Shown in pieces: positions 25,939 through 34,963 of a stretch of 64,000 nucleotides of DNA; within the stretch, counting starts at the first letter, position 1; the number at the start of each line of letters is the position of its first letter. Origin of the DNA: Halohasta litchfieldiae (GTDB lineage Archaea; Halobacteriota; Halobacteria; Halobacteriales; Haloferacaceae); NCBI RefSeq assembly GCF_002788215.1, contig NZ_CP024845.1, positions 1,612,001-1,676,000 on the forward strand, in the 5' to 3' direction. The position numbers were made by a program, and so were the translations under genes. The notes below the pieces were generated by a model that saw nothing but the letters and a program-made list of their open reading frames with translations, searched no databases and had not been told where the DNA came from.

Positions 25939-26775
25939 ATGAGCCTCTCACTCGATGCGACCCAGTTGGACCGCTACTCGCGGCACATTATTATGGACGA
26001 GATCGGTCCCGAGGGGCAGGCCAAGCTGTTGGAGAGCCGTGTCTTAGTCGTCGGTGCCGGTGGCCTCGGTGCGCCCGTCATTCAGTATCTCGCTGCGGCG
26101 GGTGTCGGTACGATTGGCATCGTCGACGACGACACCGTCGAACGCTCGAACCTCCAGCGACAGGTGATCCACGCAGACGGCGACGTGGGAACGCCGAAAG
26201 TCGACAGTGCGGCCGATTTTATATCTGACCTCAATCCCGATATCACGGTCGAGACCCACGAGGTGCGGCTCTCGAAGTCAAACGCCGAGGGGATAATCGC
26301 AGGCTACGATCTGGTCGTCGACGCCTCCGATAACTTCCCGACGCGGTATCTCGTGAATGACGTCTGTCGACTGGCCGGGATTCCAGTGGCCCACGGCGCT
26401 ATTTATAAGTTCGAGGGGCAAGTCACCAGCCTTGTTCCTGAGGGACCCTGCTACCGGTGTCTGTTCCCCGAGGCTCCCGAACCGGGGACCGTGCCGGACT
26501 GTGCAACGACTGGCGTGCTTGGCGTGTTGCCGGGAACCGTCGGCTGTCTGCAGGCGACCGAAGCGGTGAAACTGCTGTTAGATCTGGGTGAGCCACTGGT
26601 CGGCACGATGCTGTGTTACGACGCGATGGATCTCTCTTTTGAGCGAGTACCCTACCAATCGCGGGTCGACTGCCCGGTCTGCGGCGACGATCCAATCGAG
26701 TCAATCGAGGGCATCGAGTACAGTGAGAGTTGTGCGATTAACACTGAGAGCGTCGACTCGAACATGTCACAGTAA
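25939..26775 (+). CDS. ubaA: UbaA: E1-like SAMP-activating enzyme (ThiF/MoeB family)
   Basis: 278 residues. ATP-binding loop GAGGLGAPV (about 38-46), RSNLQRQVIH with the arginine finger region, ASDNFPTRYLVND, and two zinc CxxC pairs (CYRC and CPVC). Cys188 in PDCATTG matches the catalytic position reported for haloarchaeal UbaA. The enzyme adenylates ubiquitin-like SAMP proteins for protein conjugation and for sulfur transfer to molybdopterin and tRNA thiolation. The C-terminal 25 residues after the second zinc pair are a variable tail. Confidence 0.93.
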   Translation: MSLSLDATQLDRYSRHIIMDEIGPEGQAKLLESRVLVVGAGGLGAPVIQYLAAAGVGTIGIVDDDTVERSNLQRQVIHADGDVGTPKVDSAADFISDLNPDITVETHEVRLSKSNAEGIIAGYDLVVDASDNFPTRYLVNDVCRLAGIPVAHGAIYKFEGQVTSLVPEGPCYRCLFPEAPEPGTVPDCATTGVLGVLPGTVGCLQATEAVKLLLDLGEPLVGTMLCYDAMDLSFERVPYQSRVDCPVCGDDPIESIEGIEYSESCAINTESVDSNMSQ

Positions 26776-26822
26776 GAAACTGAGATGGGCATTTTCAAGT
26801 ATTCGCCCAGTATTATCCCGGC

Positions 26823-26996
26823 ATGGCCAAGATAAGCGTCGAAGTACCGGACGAGCTGTTGGAGGACCTCGACAGCCACGTCGGCGAGGGCAAGAAATTC
26901 GTTAACCGAAGCGAGGCGGTTCGGGCATCGATCAGGAAGACATTGGATCTGCTAGACGATATCGACACGCGGCGGGGTCGACTCGATGACGAATAA
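26823..26996 (+). CDS. Ribbon-helix-helix (CopG-type) DNA-binding protein
   Basis: 57 residues. KISVEVPDELLEDLDSHV is the beta ribbon and first helix, and FVNRSEAVRASIRKTLDLL the second helix, the classic RHH layout. Its last codons overlap the start of the transporter gene by 11 bases (ATG at 26986), so translation is probably coupled. It likely autoregulates the pair. The neighbour is not a toxin, so an antitoxin role is unlikely. Confidence 0.85.
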   Translation: MAKISVEVPDELLEDLDSHVGEGKKFVNRSEAVRASIRKTLDLLDDIDTRRGRLDDE

Positions 26997-27726
26997 CCTG
27001 CTGGCTCCCGGTGATTCAACCGAGCTACTCGCAGTCGGCCAAGTCACCCTCATCGGGCTGTTCGTCACTGCGCTGGTGACCGCCCAACTGACTGCCGCCA
27101 AACTGCTGGCAATCCCGCTGCCGGTGGCACTGCCGCAGATCGGCGCGGAGATCATCCTGCCGGGGGCGGCCCTCGCGTATGCACTGACGTTCTTCGCCTC
27201 GGACTGTTATGCCGAACTGTACGGTCGACGCGCCGCACAGGTGATGGTCAACATCGCGTTCGCGATGAATTTCGTCGTCCTCGTGTTGGTCTGGTCGACA
27301 ATCCGTGCGCCCGCCGCCGATCCCACGTTCGCCGCGACGTTTGCCAGCGCGCTGGCTCCGAGTACGAACATCGTCCTCGGCAGTCTGCTGGCATATATCG
27401 TGAGTCAAAACTGGGACGTGTTCGTGTTCCACTGGATTCGGGACTACACCGCCGGGCAGTACCTCTGGCTCCGGAATATTGCGTCGACGGCGACCAGTCA
27501 GGCCATCGACACCGTGATTTTCGTCGGGGTTGCCTTCCTCATCGCACCCTCGGTGTTCGGCATCGGTGAGGCACTGCCGACGCAGGTGGTTATCAGCCTC
27601 GTCCTTGGCCAGTATCTGCTGAAACTCCTGATCGCGGTCGTCGACACCCCCTTTGTCTATCTGGTCGTCCGAACGCTGCGACCCAACGGCGTCGACCCCC
27701 AGAGCAGACACGTGACCGACGACTGA
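26986..27726 (+). CDS. Queuosine-precursor-type transporter (YhhQ/VUT family)
   Basis: 246 residues with six or more hydrophobic helices and the family hallmarks LPLPVALPQIGAEIILPGAALAYALTFFASDCYAELYGRRAAQ and IVSQNWDVFVFHWIRDYTAGQYLWLRNIASTATSQAIDT. The family imports preQ0/preQ1-type deazaguanines; in archaea these feed archaeosine synthesis in tRNA. Overlaps the upstream RHH gene by 11 bases, so expression is likely controlled by that protein. The short hydrophilic C-terminus carries no domain. Confidence 0.9.
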   Translation: MTNNLLAPGDSTELLAVGQVTLIGLFVTALVTAQLTAAKLLAIPLPVALPQIGAEIILPGAALAYALTFFASDCYAELYGRRAAQVMVNIAFAMNFVVLVLVWSTIRAPAADPTFAATFASALAPSTNIVLGSLLAYIVSQNWDVFVFHWIRDYTAGQYLWLRNIASTATSQAIDTVIFVGVAFLIAPSVFGIGEALPTQVVISLVLGQYLLKLLIAVVDTPFVYLVVRTLRPNGVDPQSRHVTDD

Positions 27727-27735
27727 GTCTGAAGC

Positions 27736-28515
27736 ATGGATCAATCAACCATTCGTCGACAGGGCAAACGACTGGCCGTCTGGCTCGGTGTTGGGCTCAT
27801 CGTCCTCGCTGCACTCACAGTCGGCTATTTTGGGTCACCGTATCACGGATCATCGGAGAGCATCGCGACCGTCGAGGACGACCAGCGCGTGACGGTCGAC
27901 CGAACTGACGAAGGGTACGTCCTCCAGCCAGTAGGTACCACGCCGGAGACGGGTGTCGTCTTCTATCCCGGCGGTCGCGTTCATCCGGATGCCTATGTGG
28001 GGTCGCTCGCGGCGCTGGCCCGAGACGCGAACGTAACGGTCGTGATTCCGAAGCAACCACTCAATCTCGCGATTGTCGACTACGGACTCGCCCAGAACGG
28101 CCTCGGAACCCATGCCGCCGACAGCGCGATGGCCGACCATCCGGACGTCGAGGCGTGGTACGTCGGCGGCCACTCACTCGGCGGGGCGATGGCCTGCCGG
28201 TATGCGGCGAACGCCGACGTAGAGGGGCTGTTACTGTATGGCTCGTACTGTGACGTCGACATCTCCGAGCGCGATCTCGCGGTGGTGAGTGTGACTGGCG
28301 ATGCGGATACGGTGCTGAACAGGACAGCATACGAGCGGAATCGTGGGAATCTGCCAGCCTCAACGCGATTTGCAGACCTAGAGGGCGTGAATCACACGCA
28401 GTTCGGCGCATATACTGGGCAGGACGAGCCATCGGGGACCAGTTACGAGACGGCACACAGTCGACTGAATAGGGTTGTCGTGCCATGGTTGCAGAACGAA
28501 ACAGCCGGTAGCTGA
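27736..28515 (+). CDS. Membrane-anchored alpha/beta hydrolase
   Basis: 259 residues. One N-terminal hydrophobic helix (LAVWLGVGLIVLAALTVGYFG) acts as anchor or signal. The hydrolase fold shows VGGHSLGGAMA (nucleophile Ser near residue 147), SVTGDADTVL (acid) and GVNHTQFGAY (His), a full catalytic triad. Related to the hydrolase_5/dienelactone hydrolase-like group; substrate unknown. It starts 9 bases after the transporter stop, so it may be the third gene of that operon. Confidence 0.87.
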   Translation: MDQSTIRRQGKRLAVWLGVGLIVLAALTVGYFGSPYHGSSESIATVEDDQRVTVDRTDEGYVLQPVGTTPETGVVFYPGGRVHPDAYVGSLAALARDANVTVVIPKQPLNLAIVDYGLAQNGLGTHAADSAMADHPDVEAWYVGGHSLGGAMACRYAANADVEGLLLYGSYCDVDISERDLAVVSVTGDADTVLNRTAYERNRGNLPASTRFADLEGVNHTQFGAYTGQDEPSGTSYETAHSRLNRVVVPWLQNETAGS

Positions 28516-28568
28516 GACCGGGCAGCCAGAAGACTCAATTGAAGCAGCCACTTATAAATGAGATACTA

Positions 28569-29111
28569 ATGGAGGCTGTAACTGTTGTGGCGATCTGTGG
28601 TAGTCTTCGAGAGACAAGCTACACCCGACTGGCGCTTGAGCAGGCACTGAATGCCGCCAGCGAGGCCGGTGCGGAGACTGAACTGATTGATCTTCGTGAG
28701 TGGGACCTCCCGCTGTTCGATCCGGACCATCGAAATCAGGGCGACGCTAGGAAACTCAAACAGGCCGTTGGCAACGCTGATGCGGTGTTGATGGGCACAC
28801 CCGTCTATCACGGCATGGTGTCGTCAGCACTCAAAAGCGCATTCGACTATTTGGGGAAAAACGAGTTCGAGGGCACGACTGTCGGCCTGCTGGCGACGGC
28901 TGGCGGTGGCTCCTACGGACCCACGCTGGAACACTTGCGTACGGGCATCCGGACAGTCCACGGCTGGACGCTCCCCCACGAGGTCGGGATTCGGGGAGCG
29001 TCCAACGAGTTCGAGGACCGAGAGTTCGTCGACCCCGACTTAGAAGCCCACGTCCGAAAACTCGGCCGGATGTCGGTGGAGTACGCGCGGATCAGGCCAC
29101 AGTCGCTGTGA
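28569..29111 (+). CDS. NADPH-dependent FMN reductase-like flavodoxin-fold protein
   Basis: 180 residues from the ATG at 28569 (MEAVTVVAICGSLRETSYT); a TTG ten codons earlier is improbable. GSLRxxSYT is the FMN phosphate loop, GTPVYHGMVSSALKSAFDYL and ATAGGGSYG complete the NADPH-dependent FMN reductase pattern. Expected activity: reduction of FMN, quinones or azo compounds. TTATAAAT at 28551-28558 is close to the start and probably part of the promoter. Confidence 0.88.
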   Translation: MEAVTVVAICGSLRETSYTRLALEQALNAASEAGAETELIDLREWDLPLFDPDHRNQGDARKLKQAVGNADAVLMGTPVYHGMVSSALKSAFDYLGKNEFEGTTVGLLATAGGGSYGPTLEHLRTGIRTVHGWTLPHEVGIRGASNEFEDREFVDPDLEAHVRKLGRMSVEYARIRPQSL

Positions 29112-29183
29112 GTTCCTTTTAAATAACGCTCCGGCGCACAGGGCGCAGAAGCCACTTAGGATCAGGCGTCGTACTGGTCAGCA

Positions 29184-29951
29184 ATGGACGATACCTCGAC
29201 CCACACGGAGCCAACAATCTATACGACGCCACGAACCGACATCTCGCAGAATCAGGGCAAGTTTCGGATCCATTTCAACTTCCCCGGTCGTGGCGTGCCG
29301 AACCACGAGGATCACGGCTACGGCCCGCTGTCGACGGTCGTCGAGTCGTTCATGGACCCTGGCACGCTGATCCGAATGCACCAACACAGAAACGAAGAGA
29401 TCATCTCGTGGGTCCCAGCGGGCGTGATGCGTCACGAGGACCGACAGGGCAACAGTCTCGTCACGGACTCGAATCATCTGATGATCATGGGCGCTGGCAG
29501 CGGCTTCTGGCATAGCGAGGAAACCCTTGCCGACGACCCACCCCTCCGGATGCTCCAGATCTTCGTCCGGCCACACAGTCTCGACTTGGAGCCCGGTATT
29601 CAGCACGAGCCGATTCCCGAGTCGACGCCCAACGAATGGCGATACCTCTTCGGTCCCGAAGGCAGTGACGCACCCCTCTCGGTCCGAAACGAGGTCGACT
29701 TCTATGACTGTTGGCTCGACGAGGGGTCGACCGTCTCGATGCCCGCCCGGCCCGACTGGGATACCTATCTCTACGTATTTGAGGGCGACATCGTGACCGA
29801 GGACGAAGAAACGAGTATCGGATTCACCGAAAGTGTCGTTATAAAAGGTGACGGTGAGGTATCGGTGACAGCGACCGAGGACTCGATTCTGGTCGCCTTC
29901 TGTATTAATCCCGACGCCCCGATTACTCGTCAGGGGACGATTGGTCGGTGA
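29184..29951 (+). CDS. Pirin-family bicupin
   Basis: 255 residues, the usual pirin length. The N-terminal cupin carries the metal ligands in the H-x-H arrangement (MHQHRNEEIISWVPAGVMRHEDRQGN and GSGFWHSEE), and the RMLQIFVRPHSLDLEPGIQH segment is typical. The C-terminal cupin ends with VAFCINPDAPITRQGTIGR. Pirins bind iron; some have quercetinase activity and others act as redox-linked regulators. No operon partner is evident. Confidence 0.88.
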   Translation: MDDTSTHTEPTIYTTPRTDISQNQGKFRIHFNFPGRGVPNHEDHGYGPLSTVVESFMDPGTLIRMHQHRNEEIISWVPAGVMRHEDRQGNSLVTDSNHLMIMGAGSGFWHSEETLADDPPLRMLQIFVRPHSLDLEPGIQHEPIPESTPNEWRYLFGPEGSDAPLSVRNEVDFYDCWLDEGSTVSMPARPDWDTYLYVFEGDIVTEDEETSIGFTESVVIKGDGEVSVTATEDSILVAFCINPDAPITRQGTIGR

Positions 29952-29969
29952 GTGGTCGGTCGACCTCGC

Positions 29970-30986
29970 TCAAATACCCCGAACGGTTTCGATAATGCCG
30001 ACTGATTCAAGTGTCATCCACAGCAGGAAAACCCCGTAGAGACCGAGCAGGCCGTATGCTTCGAGGTTGGAGAGTTCGAGCCGGGTACGAGTGAAGACGA
30101 TAAAGACGAGTGTTGCGAACGCAAGGAACCCCATCGTTGGAATCGCCACGAGAAAGTTGATTGTGGCTGAGCCTGCCAGTAGGACACCGATTGGAATGGC
30201 GACAAGCAGGTTGAACGTGTTGCTCCCGAGAACGTTCGTGAGACTGGTAACGCTGTCGTCGTTTTTTGCAGCGTTGATGCTCACAAAGGTGTCGGGGAGA
30301 CTCGTTCCGGCGGCGATGACGGTCACGCCCCACAAAAAGCTGGACGTGCCGAATATCTCTCTGAGCGAGAGGGCCGCCCGGATGAGGCCTTCAACGCCGA
30401 CAGCGATGACGAGCAGCGACACCACAAGCAGTCCCCACTCCCGCTTTGGACGCACACCGACCACATCGGTGGCAACATGGTCGCTGGCGTCCTGCTGGTG
30501 GAGGAACACGTAGATTCCATATGTGGCGAGCGGAAGGATGGCCAGCGTCGGGGTTAGAATCGCGGCCTCGTTCGTGCCGCCCGGAACGTAGGTCGCCCCC
30601 AGTGCGAACATAATGAACAACACCAGGACGCTGATGACGTAGAACTGCGCGTCCTTGTGGACGATATCACGGGTCGCCGTGAGTTCCTCGCTGAACAGCG
30701 CCGAGAGCGCAGGAATCACGAGCAGATTGAAGATAGCGCTGCCGACGATAGCCCCAACACCGAGCGAGAACTCGCCGTGGACCACCGTACTGATAACGAC
30801 CGAACTGATCTCGGGGAAACTCGATCCAACGGCGACGACAATCGCGCCGTGAACAGCGACTGGCAGGCCGTAGTACTTGCTCAGTCGCTCTGCGGCCCGC
30901 TCGAACAGGCCGCTCCCTTTCCAAATAACGAGAACCGTCACGACGATAAGAGCGAGAGAGGCAAGCAGTCCTGGCACGGTCGACAC
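29970..30986 (-). CDS. Sodium/calcium exchanger-type antiporter (CaCA family)
   Basis: 338 residues with about ten membrane helices in two inverted halves. Each half has the ion-binding alpha repeat: VAVGSSFPEISSVVISTVVHGEFSLGVGAIVGSAIFN and IAAGTSLPDTFVSINAAKND...LGSNTFNLL. The second repeat has Asp where Glu is common. It exchanges Na+ (or K+) for Ca2+ or another cation across the membrane. Convergent with the pirin gene, 18 bases apart; the CDC48 gene follows downstream on the same strand. Confidence 0.9.
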   Translation of the reverse strand: MSTVPGLLASLALIVVTVLVIWKGSGLFERAAERLSKYYGLPVAVHGAIVVAVGSSFPEISSVVISTVVHGEFSLGVGAIVGSAIFNLLVIPALSALFSEELTATRDIVHKDAQFYVISVLVLFIMFALGATYVPGGTNEAAILTPTLAILPLATYGIYVFLHQQDASDHVATDVVGVRPKREWGLLVVSLLVIAVGVEGLIRAALSLREIFGTSSFLWGVTVIAAGTSLPDTFVSINAAKNDDSVTSLTNVLGSNTFNLLVAIPIGVLLAGSATINFLVAIPTMGFLAFATLVFIVFTRTRLELSNLEAYGLLGLYGVFLLWMTLESVGIIETVRGI

Positions 30987-31029
30987 CTATCGATCCATAG
31001 TAAAATGGATACCTACTCTGAACCGGATG

Positions 31030-33234
31030 TTACAGGTCGTCGACGCCGCCATCGAGATCGTCGTCTTCTCGCGTGAGATCCGCCAGCGCCGCCTCGAAGT
31101 GTGCGTTGGTGATCACGATGTCTTCGACAGGCGTCGGCTCGCTGTCGGTCTGGGCGCGAACGTGCTCACGCACGGCAGTCGTTGCGGCTTCCCGGCACAG
31201 CGCCGCCAGATCCGCACCGACGAAGCCCTCGGTTTCGGCTGCAAACTGGTCGAGGTCGACGTCCTCGGCCAGTGGCCGCTTCCGGGTGTGGATCTCCAAG
31301 ATCGCGAGTCTGGTCTCCTCGTCCGGCCCGCCAACCTTGATTTTGCGCTCGATTCGGCCCGCACGCGTTAGCGCATCGTCGATGAGATCTGGTCGGTTCG
31401 TCGCCGCGATGACGACCACGTCCTCCAACTCTTCGAGGCCGTCGAGTTCCGTCAGGAGCTGTGAGACGACGCGTTCGCCGACCTGGTTATCCCCGCCGCC
31501 GCTGCCACGTTTACTTGCGATGGCGTCGATCTCGTCGAAGAAGATCACCGTCGGTGCGTTCGACCGCGCCTTCTCGAAGATCTCGCGAACGCCTTTCTCC
31601 GACTCGCCGACGTATTTGTCGAACAGTTCGGGGCCTTTGATCGAGATGAAGTTGGAGTTGGCCTCGTTCGCAACCGCCTTTGCGAGCAGCGTTTTCCCGG
31701 TTCCGGGTGGCCCGTGAAGCAAGATCCCCTTGGTCGACTGGAGGTCGACGTGTTTGTAGGCATCAGCATGCTCCAGTGGCCACTGGACGGCTTCTTGGAG
31801 TCGAGCCTTGGTCTCTGCGAGCCCGCCAACGTCCTCCCACGTGACATCGGGCGTCTCGATGAAGACCTCCCGAAGCGCGCTGGGTGAGATCTCTCGGAGC
31901 GCTTTCCGCATGTCAGCGTCGGTGACTTGGAGGGTTTCGAGCGTCTCGGCATCGATCTCGTCGCCGTCGAGGTCGAGATCGGGACGAACGCGTCGGAGTG
32001 CGTTCATCGCCGCCTCGCGGACGAGACTCTGGAGATCAGCGCCGACGAAGCCGTGGGTGTTTTCGGCGTACTGGTCGAGGTCGACATCCTCGGCGAGTGG
32101 CATCTCGCGGGTGTGGATCTGGAGGACCTCTTTTCGCCCCTCGGTGTCGGGTGCGCCGATCTCGATCTCGCGGTCGAACCGCCCGCCGCGGCGGAGGGCG
32201 TTGTCGATGGAGTCGACGCGGTTGGTCGTCCCGATGACCGTTACCTGACCGCGGTCTTCGAGGCCGTCCATCAGCGAGAGCAGCTGGGCGACGACGCGTC
32301 GTTCGACCTCACCTTGAGTGTCGTCTCGCTTCGGCGCGATGGAGTCGATCTCGTCGATGAAGATGATCGCCGGCTCGTTTTCGCTGGCCTCCTCGAAGAC
32401 CTCACGGAGTCGCTCTTCGCTCTCGCCGTGGTACTTCGACATGATCTCCGGGCCACTGATCGTCGAGAAGTCGGCGTCGATCTCGTTGGCGACCGCCTTG
32501 GCGATCAGTGTCTTGCCGGTGCCGGGTGGGCCGTGGAGCAGGACGCCCTGCGGTGGCTCGATGCCGAGTGCCTGGAACAGTTCAGGATGGGTCATCGGCA
32601 GTTCGATCATCTCTCGAACCTGATCCAGTTCGTTGTCGAGGCCACCGACGTCCTCGTAAGTGACCCCCGGCGGTTCGGCGCGGTCAGTTGCCTCCTCGCC
32701 GCGTTCGGCGTCGACGGCTTCGGCGGACTGCTCGGCCATCGTGATCTCGGTCGACTGGGTGACGATCACGGTGCCGCCCGGATCGGTGTCGACGATCTGA
32801 ATCGGAATCCGACGGTTGGAGCGGCCCATCAGCGAGCCGAATCCGAGCGCGAGCGGCACGGTCTGTCCGGCCTGCACGGCGCGGTTGGCCAGCTTTTCGC
32901 GGATGTAGGAGGAGAGATCGCCGCTGATTCGAAGCCCGCCGGGGAGTGCAATCGAAAGCTCCTCTGCTGGTGCGACGTCGGCCTGCTCGACCCGAACGAT
33001 TTGATCGATTCGCGTGCCGATTGTTTTGCGGATCTGGCCATCGATGCCGACGACATCCCGCTGGAAGTCGCCCGAGCGTCCCGGCCGGACACGAGCGACT
33101 GCAGTGCCCGATTCGCCCTGGATGGTCACGAAGTCATCAGTAGCAACGCCGAGGTCCTCCATCGCCGACCGATCAATCGCTGCGATACCCTGGCCTGCGC
33201 TCTTCCGATCAAGTGGTTTAACGATTAGTCTCAC
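31030..33234 (-). CDS. CDC48/VCP-like AAA+ ATPase
   Basis: 734 residues. An N-terminal double-psi barrel domain (to about 180) is followed by two AAA modules, each with Walker A GPPGTGKT (about 230 and 500), Walker B ([12 protein letters not shown] and [12 protein letters not shown]) and arginine-finger regions ([13 protein letters not shown] and [13 protein letters not shown]). It is a hexameric unfoldase that feeds substrates to the proteasome. It ends with the usual acidic tail. A TATA-like TATATTAC lies just upstream of the start. Confidence 0.95.
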   Translation of the reverse strand: MRLIVKPLDRKSAGQGIAAIDRSAMEDLGVATDDFVTIQGESGTAVARVRPGRSGDFQRDVVGIDGQIRKTIGTRIDQIVRVEQADVAPAEELSIALPGGLRISGDLSSYIREKLANRAVQAGQTVPLALGFGSLMGRSNRRIPIQIVDTDPGGTVIVTQSTEITMAEQSAEAVDAERGEEATDRAEPPGVTYEDVGGLDNELDQVREMIELPMTHPELFQALGIEPPQGVLLHGPPGTGKTLIAKAVANEIDADFSTISGPEIMSKYHGESEERLREVFEEASENEPAIIFIDEIDSIAPKRDDTQGEVERRVVAQLLSLMDGLEDRGQVTVIGTTNRVDSIDNALRRGGRFDREIEIGAPDTEGRKEVLQIHTREMPLAEDVDLDQYAENTHGFVGADLQSLVREAAMNALRRVRPDLDLDGDEIDAETLETLQVTDADMRKALREISPSALREVFIETPDVTWEDVGGLAETKARLQEAVQWPLEHADAYKHVDLQSTKGILLHGPPGTGKTLLAKAVANEANSNFISIKGPELFDKYVGESEKGVREIFEKARSNAPTVIFFDEIDAIASKRGSGGGDNQVGERVVSQLLTELDGLEELEDVVVIAATNRPDLIDDALTRAGRIERKIKVGGPDEETRLAILEIHTRKRPLAEDVDLDQFAAETEGFVGADLAALCREAATTAVREHVRAQTDSEPTPVEDIVITNAHFEAALADLTREDDDLDGGVDDL

Positions 33235-33327
33235 GAAAATTGTCTCTATACCTATATTACGCCGACGGTGGATAAACCCATTCCCGAAAGGAATCCTTGG
33301 AGACTGTGTCTCAATCGCCGCCTGAAA

Positions 33328-33639
33328 TCACGCTGACGCGCCAGCATGCTGTGAGGCCGTCGACTGTAGCTCCTCGATCAGATCCATATCATCGACGTGG
33401 ACACCACCGTCGACCGGGTGGTCGAGGGCGCACGTCTCGATCAGTTCCCACCCCTCACCCTCAACGTCGTAGCTCAGTGCGTGGGCTGTGTCGCCGACCA
33501 CGAGGACGAGGCCGATGGCGAACCGCGAGGCCTGTTCAAGATAAACGGGAAAATTACCGACGATTTTCTCGCTGTCGTCGAGGGCGTCGACTTCGGACTG
33601 TTGGAGCGGGCGGTCCGGGAGGAGATCTGTGAGTGCCAT
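33328..33639 (-). CDS. Conserved-looking haloarchaeal protein, unknown function
   Basis: 103 residues from the ATG at 33639 (MALTDLLPDRPLQQSEVDAL). Alternating hydrophobic segments (SRFAIGLVLVVGDTAHALSYDVEGEGWELIE) suggest a small soluble alpha/beta protein; no membrane segment, cysteine motif or known family. Codon use is of core type. It lies between cdc48 and the tRNA-Gly region, on the same strand as cdc48, with 93 bases between it and the cdc48 start. Confidence 0.65.
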   Translation of the reverse strand: MALTDLLPDRPLQQSEVDALDDSEKIVGNFPVYLEQASRFAIGLVLVVGDTAHALSYDVEGEGWELIETCALDHPVDGGVHVDDMDLIEELQSTASQHAGASA

Positions 33640-33713
33640 GAACTGACTAATCCGGTCGGAGAGTTTGAAGTCGACGTTTCTCGGTCGCGGACGTCCTCGC
33701 TTAAAAACAGAAA

Positions 33714-33765
33714 TGCGCCGTCCGGGAGTCCCGCGAGTAACGCGAGTGGGACATCGGACGGCGCA
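33714..33765. repeat. Long palindrome built from the tRNA-Gly acceptor-end sequence
   Basis: Perfect 11-base arms TGCGCCGTCCG (33714-33724) and CGGACGGCGCA (33755-33765) enclose a second pair of arms, GTCCC...GGGAC. The left arm with its leader (AAATGCGCCGTCCGGGA) repeats the sequence at the 3' end of the tRNA-Gly gene 170 bases away. As RNA it would form a strong hairpin. It looks like tRNA-derived debris or a duplicated attachment-site half. Confidence 0.7.
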
Positions 33766-33776
33766 CGACGAAGGAG

Positions 33777-33849
33777 TGCGCTGTCCGGGAATTGAACCGA
33801 AATCAGACGTGCTCGCTACGCTGCGCGCGACTGATAGGGTTCAATTCCG
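33777..33849. repeat. Second tRNA-Gly-derived repeat with inverted T-arm sequence
   Basis: 33777-33798 matches the last 22 bases of the tRNA-Gly gene with one mismatch (TGCGCTGTCCGGGAATTGAA, then CC). An inverted copy of the T-arm part, GGTTCAATTCC, follows at 33838-33848, and ATCAG...CTGAT arms sit inside. The layout suggests an integration remnant at the tRNA 3' end, or a decayed tRNA copy. Confidence 0.65.
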
Positions 33850-33882
33850 TGGCGATTTCGCCTCACTTTGTTCGGCAGAAAT

Positions 33883-33953
33883 GCGCCGTCCGGGAATTGA
33901 ACCCGGGCTAGAGCCTTGGGAAGGCTCTGTCCTACCACTGGACCAACGGCGCG
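33883..33953 (-). tRNA. tRNA-Gly (CCC)
   Basis: The complement reads GCGCCGT at the 5' acceptor arm and ACGGCGC at the 3' arm, followed by discriminator A at 33883; CCA is not encoded. The D arm is GTCC...GGAC, the anticodon stem GAGCC/GGCTC encloses loop TTCCCAA with anticodon CCC, and the T arm is CGGG-TTCAATT-CCCG. All stems pair. The 3' end faces a cluster of tRNA-derived repeats. Confidence 0.95.
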
Positions 33954-34127
33954 CACCTGAACCGATGGTGTCGGAACGAATAAATCCTTCAGTCGACCGT
34001 CGGGGCAGCCGTATCAAATACGCTACTGCGTCTACCGAACCAGCCAATAACTACGCGAGTGTGAGTGAGACACCACCATACTATCGAACCGGAGGACCTA
34101 TTCGCGTCGTCCCCAGAATCCAGTTGT

Positions 34128-34319
34128 ATGGGCTTTGGAAGCTACGATGAATCCGAACAGGAGCAGCCGGGCGAAGAGGAAGAAGACACGGGCGAAGCAG
34201 TAAACGTCCACGAGAAGGATTACGACGGCGAGATGTCGGTCGACTCCGATGCCTCGACCGATGACCTCATCGATCAGCTCGGCGAAATCAAAGACAACGA
34301 CGACGAAGACGACGAGTAA
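34128..34319 (+). CDS. Small acidic protein, DUF5786-like
   Basis: 63 residues from the ATG at 34128, opening MGFGSYDESEQEQ, which I recognise from a small haloarchaeal family (DUF5786, function unknown). About 40% of residues are Asp or Glu. It is soluble, with no cysteines, and ends with a helix (DDLIDQLGEI) and an acidic tail. An upstream in-frame ATG at 34065 adds only non-family sequence. Divergent from the tRNA. Confidence 0.75.
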   Translation: MGFGSYDESEQEQPGEEEEDTGEAVNVHEKDYDGEMSVDSDASTDDLIDQLGEIKDNDDEDDE

Positions 34320-34366
34320 GCTGCTGGACGGGCAGCAGCCAACGCCGACCACAGCGCCAATAGAAC

Positions 34367-34374
34367 TTATAAAC
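34367..34374 (+). promoter_or_regulatory. TATA box of the thpR gene
   Basis: CTTATAAA at 34367-34374, centred about 24 bases before the ATG at 34394. This is the spacing expected for a leaderless haloarchaeal transcript starting at or next to the start codon. Confidence 0.7.
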
Positions 34375-34393
34375 ACAAGCCGGTAGCTTGTGT

Positions 34394-34954
34394 ATGCGAC
34401 TCTTTGTCAGCGTCGACCTCCCGCTGTCACTCGCTGATACGGTCGAAACGGTCCAAGACGAGTTCAGCGAGGCCGAGGGACTCAGGTTTGTCGACCCGAA
34501 ACAGGCGCATTTCACGCTCAAATTCCTCGGCGACATAAACCCGGAACGCCGCGATAAAATCAAAACTGCACTCCACGAGGCAGTCGACGAAGCCAGCGTC
34601 GACCCGTTCAACTGTACCATCGGTGGTCTCGGCGTCTTTCCCTAGCTGGACTACATCAACGTGGTCTGGGTCGGCGTCCGTGAGGGAAAGGGTGACGCCG
34701 AATTGATCCGGCTCCATGAGGCAATCGAAGCAGAGATGACCGCACTCGGGTTCGAAGCCGAAAGTCACGAGTTTACGCCACATATCACGCTAGCGCGGAT
34801 GGACGACGCTCGGGCAAAAGCGGTGGTCCAAGAGGTCGTCCAAGAGACCGATCCGACAATCGGGACGTTTCGAGTCGACAGTGTTCGCCTGACCGAAAGC
34901 AAGCTCACGGATGCAGGGCCGGAGTACGAGACAGTCACCGAGGTCGACCTGTAG
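34394..34954 (+). pseudogene. thpR: RNA 2',3'-cyclic phosphodiesterase (ThpR) with an in-frame TAG
   Basis: The reading starts MRLFVSVDLPLSLADTVETV and has both catalytic H-x-T motifs: HFTLKFLG in the first half and HITLARMDDARAKAV in the second. The frame is continuous except for TAG at 34643-34645, after GGLGVFP and before LDYINVVWVGV. Family members usually have Ser there (GVFPS), and TCG to TAG is one substitution. Length without the stop is 186 residues, normal for the 2H phosphoesterase family. Either a recent nonsense mutation or an assembly error; stop readthrough is less likely. The TATA box is intact. Confidence 0.9.
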
Positions 34955-34963
34955 GCTGTCAAA

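Noticed and set aside
31927-33228. 433-codon open frame opposite cdc48
   Set aside because: Antisense shadow of a strongly conserved gene; no recognisable protein.
34661-34954. Independent gene from an internal GTG after the thpR stop
   Set aside because: It is the second half of the 2H phosphoesterase fold, in frame with the first half; a separate gene would lack half of the active site.
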